A DNA stretch of 36,463 bases from Bacillus sp. MUM 116 (GTDB lineage Bacteria; Bacillota; Bacilli; Bacillales; Cytobacillaceae): contig NZ_MLYR01000080.1 of NCBI RefSeq assembly GCF_001866655.1, forward strand, positions 1 to 36,463, in the 5' to 3' direction. Position 1 is the stretch's first letter. Each line of letters starts with the position of its first letter. The notes under the pieces are model-generated. The model saw only the letters and a program-made list of their open reading frames with translations, was not told the DNA's origin and did no database searches. A program made the translations under genes and the position numbers. Shown here in pieces: positions 17,095-25,800 of this stretch.

Positions 17095-18003
17095 TTAGAT
17101 TGAAGAACTTTGTGGTGAAATACCCTCTTTTTGTTTCAACTTTTCTCTCATTAACTGAATCATCGCTGAAATATCTTTTTTACCTAGATTTGATTCTAGT
17201 GCTTCACTAAGTAATTCAGTGACTTTATTCCCTAAAGGCATGTCAACCTGATAACTTTCTGCCATTTCATTTACAATCGTGATATCTTTGTGTAATAATC
17301 CTAATTCAAATCCTGGTTGAAAATTGTTAATCGAAATGAAGTTCGTATAATGTCTTTCTAATATTTTACTTTGTGCATAGCTTACGCTTAAAATTTCAGT
17401 GAGCAAATCTAAGTTTATTCCTGCTTTTTCTGCAAGAACAAATGCTTCACTAACAGCCTGTGAATGTGCACTTACCATATATTGATTTATTAATTTAATA
17501 CTTGAACCACTGCCTACTTCACCAAGGTGATAAACATTCCCGCCTAAAATATTAAATATCGGAAGAACTTGATCAAATGTCTGCTTTGCCCCGCCAACCA
17601 TAATACTAAGAGTTCCAGCCTCCGCCCCTATTGTCCCGCCACTGATTGGAGCATCTAGAAACTCAATGTTTTTTGCGCTTGCTTCATGATGAATCTTTTT
17701 ATTTAAATTTGGTGATACCGTACTAAAATCGATGAGAATTAAATGTTTTTTACCATTTGAAATTAAGCCTTCTTCACCTAGATACACATCCTCAACATCG
17801 CTTGGTAAAGGCAGGCACGTCATAATGACATCCATTTCGTTAGCAAGTTCTTTTATTGATTTACCGATAAGTCCGCCTACTTTCTCAAATTCATATTCTC
17901 GTTGTTTACTTCTGTTCACACCATATACGCAATATCCTGCGTTAACTAAATTATGTGACATTGGGAATCCCATATTTCCTAAACCAATAAATGCAAGCTT
18001 CAT
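17095..18003 (-). CDS. NAD(P)-dependent 3-hydroxyacid dehydrogenase, tartronate semialdehyde reductase-like
   Basis: A 302-aa member of the 3-hydroxyisobutyrate dehydrogenase/GlxR family. The Rossmann motif GLGNMG is at 7-12; Asn30-Arg31 after the second strand suggest NADPH. DAPISGGTIGAEAGTLSIMV (118-136) is the substrate-binding motif, and Lys170 in GSGSSIKLINQ is the catalytic lysine; LLHKDITI follows. Next to a Gcl-like enzyme and ureide genes the expected reaction is tartronate semialdehyde to D-glycerate. However, the same family includes threonate and tetronate dehydrogenases that accompany DUF1537 kinases, so the substrate could be a C4 acid. AGGAGG precedes the ATG. A terminator lies between this gene and allC. 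Confidence 0.85.
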   Translation of the reverse strand: MKLAFIGLGNMGFPMSHNLVNAGYCVYGVNRSKQREYEFEKVGGLIGKSIKELANEMDVIMTCLPLPSDVEDVYLGEEGLISNGKKHLILIDFSTVSPNLNKKIHHEASAKNIEFLDAPISGGTIGAEAGTLSIMVGGAKQTFDQVLPIFNILGGNVYHLGEVGSGSSIKLINQYMVSAHSQAVSEAFVLAEKAGINLDLLTEILSVSYAQSKILERHYTNFISINNFQPGFELGLLHKDITIVNEMAESYQVDMPLGNKVTELLSEALESNLGKKDISAMIQLMREKLKQKEGISPQSSSI

Positions 18004-18078
18004 GTCAAATCCTCCTATTTTTCGTTTAATCCGTATGTACTAGACGGAAAAACTAACTTTTCTATTATTCTTGAAGTA

Positions 18079-18117
18079 AAAAACTTGTGATCCTATATAG
18101 CCGAATCACAAGTTTTT
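18079..18117 (-). terminator. Terminator after allC
   Basis: AAAAACTTGTGAT pairs perfectly with ATCACAAGTTTTT around a 13-base loop, ending in a T-run on the minus strand. It likely ends the transketolase-to-allC transcript, making the dehydrogenase and AEC genes a separate or read-through unit. Confidence 0.85.
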
Positions 18118-18168
18118 AAGAAAGTCTTTTTAATTAATCATCTATTTAAATCATAATCATGATTTTTA

Positions 18169-19419
18169 TTATTGCTGTTTTCCAGCTATTTTCATAACTG
18201 TAGATAAAAGCACTTTTGCTCCGGCACCCATATCTTCATCTGTCACGTATTCATCAGGGTGATGACTAAGGCCATCTTTACAACGAACAAAAATCATCGC
18301 AACATTCGTCACATCGGCTAACGCCATTGCATCATGACCAGCACCACTCACTAGCTTGATAACGCTTCCACCCTGTTCACTAATTGATTGTTCAATTAAG
18401 GTCATGATTTCTTCGTTACAGTATACCGGGTCAGCTTCCATTACTTGTTCAAATGTAATTTGCAATCCTCTATTCTCAGCTATTCTTTCACTTTTCATTA
18501 AAATAGCATCAATCGCTTTTTGTTTACGTTCAACATTTAAATCCCGAATATCGAGCGTTCCTGTAACGAAACCAGGTATGACATTACTCGCACCAGGACT
18601 AACTGTAAGTTTACCAACTGTTGCAACTAATGGTTCGTTTTCGAGTGCAATTTTCTCGATAAAAGAAATAAGTTCACTTGCACCTAAAAGGGCATCTTGT
18701 CTAATACCAACAGGAACTGTCCCTGCATGACCCGGTTTTCCAATAATGTCAAAAGAAAATCTTGTCGCACCGGCAATCCCAGTAACGACTCCAACAGCCT
18801 CATTTTCCTTCTCAAGAACAGGTCCCTGTTCGATATGAAGTTCTAAATAAGCAAGAAGTTCCTCAGGAGTACGTCTTGCGTTTTTATAAGCATCTGGATC
18901 AGAAATTCCAATTGCTTTTAAAGCTTCAGCAATTGTGATTCCATTTTCATCTGTTCTTTCCAAATCTTCTGGAGTAAAAGTTCCAGCGATTGCTTTGCTT
19001 CCAAGGAAAGTTGAATGAAATCTTACTCCTTCCTCATCACAGAAACCAACTACCTCAATTGGATTGTCTAAAATAATTTCATTATCGCGAAGGTATTGAA
19101 CAACTTCTATTCCCGAAATAACACCTAAAATTCCATCATACTTACCTGCTTCAATGACACTATCTAAATGGGAACCAATCATTAAAACGGGTGCTGTTGG
19201 AATTTTCCCTTCATAACGGCCGATCATATTATTAAGACCATCTTTTCTTACTGACATCCCTGCTGCTTTCATCCACTCTTCAACAAGTTTTTCGGCTTTC
19301 GTACTTTCTATGGTGAATGGTAATCTTGTGACACCGACAGTAGTAGATGAACAACGAGCAAGTTCTTCAATTCTAGTACTGATTCTTTTCGCATCAATGT
19401 TCCGCTGCAGTTTAAGCAA
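18169..19419 (-). CDS. allC: Allantoate amidohydrolase (M20 family)
   Basis: A 416-aa M20-family binuclear metal hydrolase converting allantoate to ureidoglycine with release of ammonia and CO2. Metal and catalytic residues are visible: His84 (GSHLDSV), Asp95 (KYDGILG), Glu129-Glu130 (CDEEGVRF), His195 (LELHIEQGP) and the late GAGHDAMAL histidine. These segments are shared with N-carbamoyl amino acid hydrolases and ureidoglycolate hydrolase, but the presence of allB and allE favours AllC. The start is TTG, with AAGGGGAG seven bases upstream. It lies 220 bases after the TIM-barrel gene and ends just before a strong terminator, so it is probably the last gene of the transketolase-led operon. 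Confidence 0.88.
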   Translation of the reverse strand: MLKLQRNIDAKRISTRIEELARCSSTTVGVTRLPFTIESTKAEKLVEEWMKAAGMSVRKDGLNNMIGRYEGKIPTAPVLMIGSHLDSVIEAGKYDGILGVISGIEVVQYLRDNEIILDNPIEVVGFCDEEGVRFHSTFLGSKAIAGTFTPEDLERTDENGITIAEALKAIGISDPDAYKNARRTPEELLAYLELHIEQGPVLEKENEAVGVVTGIAGATRFSFDIIGKPGHAGTVPVGIRQDALLGASELISFIEKIALENEPLVATVGKLTVSPGASNVIPGFVTGTLDIRDLNVERKQKAIDAILMKSERIAENRGLQITFEQVMEADPVYCNEEIMTLIEQSISEQGGSVIKLVSGAGHDAMALADVTNVAMIFVRCKDGLSHHPDEYVTDEDMGAGAKVLLSTVMKIAGKQQ

Positions 19420-19594
19420 ACAAATACTCCCCTTCCTATTTAATCAAAATAAGATCATAGTGTTGTTTATAACAAAAGGTAATTTTTAGTAGAATCATAA
19501 CATCCTAGGCAGATGATAGACAATAGGGGAATCACAAACGAGTTAAACGATTGATTCATTCGTTTAGTTTTTGTGTATTTTTCAATTTGATATT

Positions 19595-19628
19595 ACTCAG
19601 CGACAAGTACAAATACTTGTCGCTGAGT
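19595..19628 (-). terminator. Strong intergenic hairpin between the TIM-barrel gene and allC
   Basis: ACTCAGCGACAAGTA and its exact complement TACTTGTCGCTGAGT form a 15-bp stem with a 4-base loop, 14 bases beyond the TIM-barrel stop. No T-run follows on either strand, so it may be a 3' stabiliser or partial terminator. A second weaker stem-loop with TAAACGA/TCGTTTA arms lies at about 19530-19572. Confidence 0.55.
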
Positions 19629-19642
19629 GAAGCAGTTGCAAT

Positions 19643-20590
19643 TTAATGAGAAAGACTTACGAAGCGTCCTTTTGTTGAATGCACTAATGACCATGCATCA
19701 ATAAGCGTACGTTTTGACTGGGCAATGACAATATCTGATGACTCTGTACCAACTGGTTTTACCTCAAAGGCAACAACATTCTTATTCCCTTCACCGATAT
19801 AACCAATTTCTAATAGAGCTCGTAAGTACTCTGCTAATTCTGGAACATCTACTTCACTTCCTGGATAGCCGAAACGAGGATGCTGATCACCATAGGCAGG
19901 ATCAGAAGTATCTTTAATGTAGCAATTTCCGATATGTGCATGATTAATATAGTCACGAGCAACCGTTAATGCATCAATTGACGTTTCGCGCTGCATTGGT
20001 AAATGACTTAAATCAAGCATTAAACCAAAAGTAGGATCTACTTTACGAACCTCTTTTGCCACTTCAACAGCAAGTTTATTAGAACCGATTAAACATTTTT
20101 TATCTGTCTCATCATCAAATGTTTCAAGTGAAAGAATAAGATCACCTTTAGATCTTGCATATTCACATAATTCTTTAATCGATTCTGTTAATAATTGTAA
20201 CGCAGTATCTTGATCAGCATCTGGCTTTGCACCGCTTAAGAAACCAAATTTAGAAGCATTTAATTCGTAAGCCTGGTCAATTCCACCTTTCACTAATTCG
20301 ATCGCTCTTCTACGCTCAGCTTCATCAAAAGAGTTAAGGTTTCCTTTGTTTCTTAAAAGAATTGGTTGTGCACCAAATCCGACTTTCATTCTGCCAGATT
20401 CTAAAATTTGCGCAACCTCTTTACGATCTTCAAGGTTGTTAATAGATGTAATCTCAATTCCAGAGAAGAAATCATCTTGCACAATTTTCTTAACTGTTTC
20501 AACAGTTGGACCGTCTCCACCCATTGTTTCAGGATAAGCCATAAAATGGACAATTCCGACTTTCATTGAATTATGAAGATTTGCTGACAT
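19643..20590 (-). CDS. Xylose isomerase-like TIM-barrel protein
   Basis: A 315-aa sugar phosphate isomerase/epimerase-family protein. The metal-binding pattern is present: Glu in LSLETFDDETD, Asp in GLMLDLSHL, His in HAHIGNCYIKD and Glu in AFEVKPVG. It is longer than hydroxypyruvate isomerase Hyi (about 258 aa), so it is not a simple Hyi orthologue although its position after the Gcl-like gene recalls gcl-hyi. Relatives act as isomerases, epimerases or decarboxylases of oxo-acids next to DUF1537 kinases. The ribosome site AAGGAGGGAA ends 20 bases before the ATG; a GCCGA/TCGGC mini-hairpin lies between and could bring it closer. Reaction not assigned. Confidence 0.8.
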   Translation of the reverse strand: MSANLHNSMKVGIVHFMAYPETMGGDGPTVETVKKIVQDDFFSGIEITSINNLEDRKEVAQILESGRMKVGFGAQPILLRNKGNLNSFDEAERRRAIELVKGGIDQAYELNASKFGFLSGAKPDADQDTALQLLTESIKELCEYARSKGDLILSLETFDDETDKKCLIGSNKLAVEVAKEVRKVDPTFGLMLDLSHLPMQRETSIDALTVARDYINHAHIGNCYIKDTSDPAYGDQHPRFGYPGSEVDVPELAEYLRALLEIGYIGEGNKNVVAFEVKPVGTESSDIVIAQSKRTLIDAWSLVHSTKGRFVSLSH

Positions 20591-20687
20591 GTTTTCGCCG
20601 ATTTTTCGGCTTCCCTCCTTTAATATTAAAACTTTTACGTTAATTTGATTCCATTTACATAACCGTTATTTGACAAGATTAGCTTTG

Positions 20688-20715
20688 AAGCAATTGGAAA
20701 ATGACCAATTGCTTC
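20688..20715 (-). other. Intergenic hairpin after the Gcl-like gene
   Basis: GAAGCAATTGG pairs exactly with CCAATTGCTTC around a 6-base loop, 31 bases beyond the stop at 20747. No T-run follows, so RNA processing or stabilisation is as likely as termination. Confidence 0.5.
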
Positions 20716-20746
20716 ATTACGTTCTCAGAGATTTATAAAGTAATAA

Positions 20747-22510
20747 TTATTTAGAATAGTTGATTTTATCGGAATACTTAAATCCGTTAAGTGCCCCGTT
20801 ATTAGAGAACTCACATGCTTTTTCAGGATCACCATCAACTAGTACTTCGATAATATATGGTTTACCTGAGTCAACTGCACGTTGTAATGCTGGTTTGATA
20901 TCATCATAATGAGTAACGAGCTCACCACGAACACCCATTCCTGCTGCAGTTTTAACGAAGTCAATTCCCCGTTCACTATGTTCACCATCAGTTAATTCGT
21001 TCTTGTATTCTAAGTCAGTCGAAATGCGGCGGTTATCATAGAACCAGTTTTGTTGTTGACGAATTAATCCAAGTAATGAGTTGTTCATACAGAAAATGAT
21101 GACTGGGATATCATGCTTTGCAGCTGTCGCAATATCTTGTAATGACATTCCTAAGCTTCCGTCTCCAAGGATGTTAACACTTTGTCTTTCAGGGAAAGCA
21201 AGTTTTGCTGCCATTGCTGCACCAAGTCCCCACCCCATTGTACCTGCACCACCAGTTAATAGGTATGTTCTTGGTTCATACGTTTCAAATAATTGGCAAG
21301 ACCAGATTTGGCTGATACCGCAGTCATGTGATACAAATGCATCGCGATCTAAGAATTCACGAAGTTCGCGTAATGCACGCTCTTGTCTGATCGGAAGTGT
21401 TGTAAAATCCGTTTTACGAGCCCATTTTTTACGCTCTTCCGTTAAGTCAATTTTAGTATCTGCTTCAGCAGTTGCAGCTACAGTAGTCCCAAGTGCTTTA
21501 TAAGCTTCTGTCAGTTTAACCATGAATGTTTTAACATCAGAAACGATACCTAAAGCAGTTGGTACAACTTTACCAATTTCTTTGTTATCAAGGTTTACGT
21601 GGATAATTTTCTTACCGTTTTGTGTAAATACGCCAACATTACCAGTAGAACGGTCAGCAAAACGTCCACCAAGGTTAATAACTAGGTCAGCTTCCACGAT
21701 TGTTTTGTTACCAAATGGAGTATCAAGCATTGTACCCATACGTCCAGCGAATAATGGGTGATCGTTAGGGAATGTATCCATACCCATACCAGTAGTTACA
21801 ACAGGGATTTGAAGTTCTTCAGCTAATGCTTTTAATTCAGCAGTAGCGTTTGCAAGGTTAACCCCGCCACCAGAAAGCAATACTGGTCTTTTAGCATCTT
21901 TTAATAATTCAAAAGTTTTCTCGATATCCGCATCAGTAGCTTGTGGTAAGTTATCTACAGGAGTAGATGCAATCAGTTCATCGATATCAACTTCGATTTC
22001 AACTTTTTGTTGGTCAACTGGTAAGTCAAGTAGAACTGGACCTTTTCTACCTGTAGTAGCAGTTATCCATGCTTCGTGAATAAATTGAGCAGCTTTAGAA
22101 CCATCAGTTAAACGGTATGCTGCTTTCGTAACTGGTTTAGCCATTTCAACGATAGGAGCTTCTTGGAATTGCATTGTTCCGATTAAACTATTTTTTTGTT
22201 GGCCAGTAATAGCAATCATTGGAACTGAATCCATCCATGCACTGTAAAGGCCTGTTAAGAAGTTCGTTCCTCCTGGACCTGAAGTTGCAGCACATACACC
22301 AACCTCTCCTGTCGCTCTTGAATAACCGTCAGCCATGAATGCACCAGTTTGCTCATGACGAACAACATATGACTCGATCTTCGTTAATTCTTTTACTGCA
22401 TCATAGAATGGTAGGATTGCAGCTCCTGGTACACCGTAAAGATGTTTTACTCCTCTTTTTTCTAAATACAATGCAAATAACTCAGCTGCTGTCATTTTTT
22501 GTTTAGCCAT
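20747..22510 (-). CDS. ThDP-dependent enzyme, glyoxylate carboligase-like
   Basis: A 587-aa enzyme of the acetolactate synthase/glyoxylate carboligase superfamily with three domains: Pyr (1-180), central (about 200-330) and PP (380-560). The ThDP/Mg site is GDGSLGMSLQDI with the closing CMNNSLLGLIRQ; the latter and ERGIDFVKTAAGMG resemble Gcl. Gcl joins two glyoxylates to tartronate semialdehyde and CO2. Position 53 is Glu (VVRHEQTGAF), the usual cofactor-activating glutamate, whereas Escherichia coli Gcl has Val there, so this is a Gcl relative or another lyase. The ATG follows the kinase stop directly (TAAATG), indicating translational coupling; AAGGGAGAG lies within the kinase 3' end. Confidence 0.8.
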   Translation of the reverse strand: MAKQKMTAAELFALYLEKRGVKHLYGVPGAAILPFYDAVKELTKIESYVVRHEQTGAFMADGYSRATGEVGVCAATSGPGGTNFLTGLYSAWMDSVPMIAITGQQKNSLIGTMQFQEAPIVEMAKPVTKAAYRLTDGSKAAQFIHEAWITATTGRKGPVLLDLPVDQQKVEIEVDIDELIASTPVDNLPQATDADIEKTFELLKDAKRPVLLSGGGVNLANATAELKALAEELQIPVVTTGMGMDTFPNDHPLFAGRMGTMLDTPFGNKTIVEADLVINLGGRFADRSTGNVGVFTQNGKKIIHVNLDNKEIGKVVPTALGIVSDVKTFMVKLTEAYKALGTTVAATAEADTKIDLTEERKKWARKTDFTTLPIRQERALRELREFLDRDAFVSHDCGISQIWSCQLFETYEPRTYLLTGGAGTMGWGLGAAMAAKLAFPERQSVNILGDGSLGMSLQDIATAAKHDIPVIIFCMNNSLLGLIRQQQNWFYDNRRISTDLEYKNELTDGEHSERGIDFVKTAAGMGVRGELVTHYDDIKPALQRAVDSGKPYIIEVLVDGDPEKACEFSNNGALNGFKYSDKINYSK

Positions 22511-23971
22511 TTAAAACTCTCCCTTTTGATCGTTTTTAATATTTTCAAAGATTTGAGCAATCGATTCAGTTTCCCCAACATTACCCGGAAATACGATATA
22601 AGGTGTATCTTTAAACTTAGCTTCACTTCCAGTTAACCATACTGGCACACCTGCGATTGCTTGACCTAAAATTTTTGCATGTTTGATTTCCAAACCCTTA
22701 GTTGCCACATCACTAGAGGTTATACCGCCTTTAGCTATGATAAATTTCGGCTTAACTTTTAGTGAACGAACCACTTCGACCAAAGCACTTGAAACGGTTT
22801 GACTAATTTTTAAATTTTCTTCTTTATCTTTGGCAATAATTACATCTCTACTTGTATAAACAAGCGTATCTTGATTAGAAGAAATATTATAATCTACTAA
22901 TTGACATACTCGTGTTAGCTCTTCAGCTCTTGTTTCTTCATCTATTATTTTCACAACATTAAGTTGGATTTGTTCAATCGGGTATTTCTTCATTAGTTCG
23001 TTAATTTGTTCCGTTGTTTTTTTCGTGTGAGAACCTACCACGATAAATCCACCATTGTTACGGCTTTCATCTTTTGAAACAATCTCATCTGCTGACAAAT
23101 ATGGACGATCGTTTATTCCAGTAATCGATTTGACAAAAGATGCTGCAGTTCTAAATAAGAAATGTTTACCAGAATCAATTGCTTTAAGGACAGCTAATGA
23201 TACGATGTCTAAATCATAATAAGATTTAGCATTCACTATGATAGGAGTATTATTGTTGGCAGAGAGTAAAATCTCGTAAATTTTATCAATACCACCGATA
23301 TGAATATCTTCTAGTGAAATGTACAATGCGGACTCTGAAGATACGCTGCCATTTGTCTTCTCTTCAATCCATTTTGGTAAATTAGCAGTATTGAAACCGA
23401 AAACTGAATCTTTCGCAAATTCCGTTTCACTTACAGGGACAAGCTGGCCATCTACAGCTAAATAATGAGTATTATCTAATGTATAACGATGACCTTCAAA
23501 GAAGGCAGGTATAATTAAATGTCCTGAAATCTCAACATTGCCCACTTTAAGAAGCTCATCTTGAAGTACATCAATTTCAAGTGGATAATGTCCTCTTAAT
23601 GTTGAGTCACTTCTACTAATAATTGAGAAGTTAATACCCATTTCTTTCGTTACTTCAATAATGTTTTGAACAATCTCACTATTGATTTTTTCAGCTTTTT
23701 CCGCATTGTAACTTCTTGTATTTGTTAAAATGTAAAGTACACTTCTCTCATCAGATAAACCCTTTTTAATCCATTCTTTGCTCCAGTCTGTAATGACAAA
23801 AATATCATGGACAGTTTGGACACCAGTTGGATCATCATCTAAAACGATAAACTTATGTTTTGTTTGTTTTAAATGATCTTTGATTTTTGCACGTAGGCTA
23901 TCATCCGATTTAGAGAAGAGAGGATTTTCTAAAGTATCCGTTAAATTTGGATATTGGGTTACGTTTGACAA
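22511..23971 (-). CDS. DUF1537 four-carbon acid sugar kinase family protein
   Basis: A member of the DUF1537 kinase family, which phosphorylates C4 acids such as threonate and 3-oxo-tetronate at O4. The N-terminal substrate domain has LDDDPTGVQTVHD (51-63 in the ATG reading), and the C-terminal nucleotide domain has VVGSHTKKTTEQ, AKGGITSSDVA and FPGNVGE. I place the start at TTG 23971 (486 aa) because the purine-rich AAAGGGGGAGGGG lies just before it; the ATG at 23989 has no ribosome site and would put that sequence inside the gene. It sits 28 bases after the transketolase C-half and is coupled to the ThDP enzyme. No glycerate kinase is seen in the window, so this is the only candidate kinase of the pathway. 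Confidence 0.9.
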   Translation of the reverse strand: MSNVTQYPNLTDTLENPLFSKSDDSLRAKIKDHLKQTKHKFIVLDDDPTGVQTVHDIFVITDWSKEWIKKGLSDERSVLYILTNTRSYNAEKAEKINSEIVQNIIEVTKEMGINFSIISRSDSTLRGHYPLEIDVLQDELLKVGNVEISGHLIIPAFFEGHRYTLDNTHYLAVDGQLVPVSETEFAKDSVFGFNTANLPKWIEEKTNGSVSSESALYISLEDIHIGGIDKIYEILLSANNNTPIIVNAKSYYDLDIVSLAVLKAIDSGKHFLFRTAASFVKSITGINDRPYLSADEIVSKDESRNNGGFIVVGSHTKKTTEQINELMKKYPIEQIQLNVVKIIDEETRAEELTRVCQLVDYNISSNQDTLVYTSRDVIIAKDKEENLKISQTVSSALVEVVRSLKVKPKFIIAKGGITSSDVATKGLEIKHAKILGQAIAGVPVWLTGSEAKFKDTPYIVFPGNVGETESIAQIFENIKNDQKGEF

Positions 23972-23999
23972 AACCCCTCCCCCTTTCATGATCTAAAAA

Positions 24000-24947
24000 C
24001 TAGCTATTTACTTTTTCACCTAATAATTCATTTGCAGTCGAAACAATACGATGTGCTCTTAATTCAAAGAGGTCGAGTAACTCATCCATTTTTCCAGAAA
24101 CTCCGAAACGGTCATTTGTACCGATTCTTCTCAATTTAGTAGGTTGGCTTTCAGATAAAACTTCAGCAACTGCACTACCTAACCCTCCGATAATTGAATG
24201 CTCTTCAACCGAGATAACATTTTTTGTTTTCGCAGCTGATGCTACAATTGCTTCTCTATCAATAGGTTTAATTGTATGAATGTGCAAAAGTTCAGCACTT
24301 ACACCTTGTTTTTCTAATTCCTCTACTGCTTTTAGAGATTCATCAAGCATAATACCAGTACTGATAATTGTAATATCAGATCCTTCACGGTATTTAATTG
24401 CTTTACCGATTTCGAAAGGCTCTTCTTTCTTTGTAACGATCGGAACGGGTAATTTACCAACACGGAGGTAGATAGGTCCATCATGGTAATAAGCAGCTTC
24501 TACTGCTTTTTCCATTTCAACAGCATCTGCTGGAACAATTACTGTCATCCGTGGAAGAGAACGCATTAAAGATATATCTTCAAGTGGTAAATGTGTTGCT
24601 CCTTCTTGAGCAGCTGATGTACCAGCGTTATGACCGACAATTTTCACATTGTTATTTGAGTAACATACCGAAATTCTCATCTGATCAAACGCGCGTCCAG
24701 TAAGGAAGTTTGCATAAGCATTCGCAAATGGTACTTTACCTGCAATCGCCATACCAGCTGCAGTTCCAACTAAATCACATTCAGAAATACCGATGTTAAA
24801 AAAGCGTTCTGGAAATCTATTTTTAAATAGATTTGTCATATTTGATTTTGCGCAGTCCGCATCAAGTACTACCAAATTATCATGTCGATCTCCAAGTCTA
24901 ATTAGTGCATCAGCAAAACCTTTACGTGGTGCTTCTAGATTTGCCAT
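24000..24947 (-). CDS. Transketolase C-terminal subunit
   Basis: A 315-aa protein covering the pyrimidine-binding and C-terminal domains of transketolase. The catalytic glutamate that activates ThDP is Glu56 in GISECDLVGTAAGMA, and VDALF-type C-terminal structure follows from about 190. Together with the neighbouring N-half it forms a split transketolase that transfers a two-carbon ketol unit. AAAGGAG lies before the ATG, which begins one base after the N-half stop, so the two chains are made together. Its association with a DUF1537 kinase and a ThDP lyase, rather than pentose phosphate genes, points to a special acceptor such as glyoxylate or an acid sugar. Confidence 0.9.
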   Translation of the reverse strand: MANLEAPRKGFADALIRLGDRHDNLVVLDADCAKSNMTNLFKNRFPERFFNIGISECDLVGTAAGMAIAGKVPFANAYANFLTGRAFDQMRISVCYSNNNVKIVGHNAGTSAAQEGATHLPLEDISLMRSLPRMTVIVPADAVEMEKAVEAAYYHDGPIYLRVGKLPVPIVTKKEEPFEIGKAIKYREGSDITIISTGIMLDESLKAVEELEKQGVSAELLHIHTIKPIDREAIVASAAKTKNVISVEEHSIIGGLGSAVAEVLSESQPTKLRRIGTNDRFGVSGKMDELLDLFELRAHRIVSTANELLGEKVNS

Positions 24948-24948
24948 C

Positions 24949-25773
24949 TTAAGCCAACTCCTTTAAAGCGATTTCTAACTGCTCATCATTTGGAGCCATT
25001 CCATGCCAATCATGTGTATCCTCCATAAATGAAACTCCCTTACCTTTAACGGTATGAGCTAGAATTGCAGTAGGTTTACCTTTTGTACGTTTAGCTTCTT
25101 TAAACGCATCATTTACAGAATTGATATCATGGCCATCGATTTCAACAACGTGCCAACCGAAAGCTCTAAATTTATCTCCAAGACTTTTAACACCTTTTAC
25201 ATTTTCAACGAAATCATCAAGTTGGATTTTGTTCCAGTCGATTATTGCACAAACGTTATCAAGATTGTAATGTGCACTTGTCATCGCTGCTTCCCATATT
25301 TGACCTTCTTGTAATTCTCCATCACCGATCATGCAATATGATCTTCTATTACTACCATCTAGTTTTGCAATTAATCCAACACCATTAGCAACTGATAATC
25401 CTTGACCAAGTGATCCTGAAGATATGTCTACACCTGGGATATGCTCTCCACATGGATGTCCATGTAATCTACCGTCTACATCCCTGAATGTCATTAACTC
25501 TTCAATAGGGAAGAATCCTTTTTCAGCTAATACCGAGTAAAACACAGGTGTACAATGTCCTTTTGATAGGAAGAAACAATCACGGTCCTGCCAATCTGGA
25601 TTGTTGGGATCTACATTCATATGTTCAAAAAATAGTACTGACAATAGTTCAGTTGCAGATAAAGAACCACCAGGATGCCCACTTCCGGCATGATTTGTCA
25701 TTTTAACTATGTGCCTGCGAATTCTTTTGGTTAGATCATTATAAAATTCGCTTTTCTCTTTAGAAAAAACCAT
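24949..25773 (-). CDS. Transketolase N-terminal subunit
   Basis: A 274-aa ThDP-diphosphate-binding half of a split transketolase. HAGSGHPGGSLSATELLSVL (28-47) is the classical entrance motif, FFLSKGHCTPVFY follows, and GDGELQEGQIWEA (150-162) with Asn181 forms the ThDP/Mg site. AAGGAGGAG precedes the ATG. It is the first gene of the minus-strand operon running to allC. Two copies of the operator-like motif lie just upstream (25801 and 25857), so the whole operon is probably under repressor control, most likely by the IclR-family gene at 26073. Split transketolases are known in apulose and other unusual sugar pathways. Confidence 0.9.
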   Translation of the reverse strand: MVFSKEKSEFYNDLTKRIRRHIVKMTNHAGSGHPGGSLSATELLSVLFFEHMNVDPNNPDWQDRDCFFLSKGHCTPVFYSVLAEKGFFPIEELMTFRDVDGRLHGHPCGEHIPGVDISSGSLGQGLSVANGVGLIAKLDGSNRRSYCMIGDGELQEGQIWEAAMTSAHYNLDNVCAIIDWNKIQLDDFVENVKGVKSLGDKFRAFGWHVVEIDGHDINSVNDAFKEAKRTKGKPTAILAHTVKGKGVSFMEDTHDWHGMAPNDEQLEIALKELA

Positions 25774-25800
25774 TATTACTCCTCCTTCGTTTCATAATAA

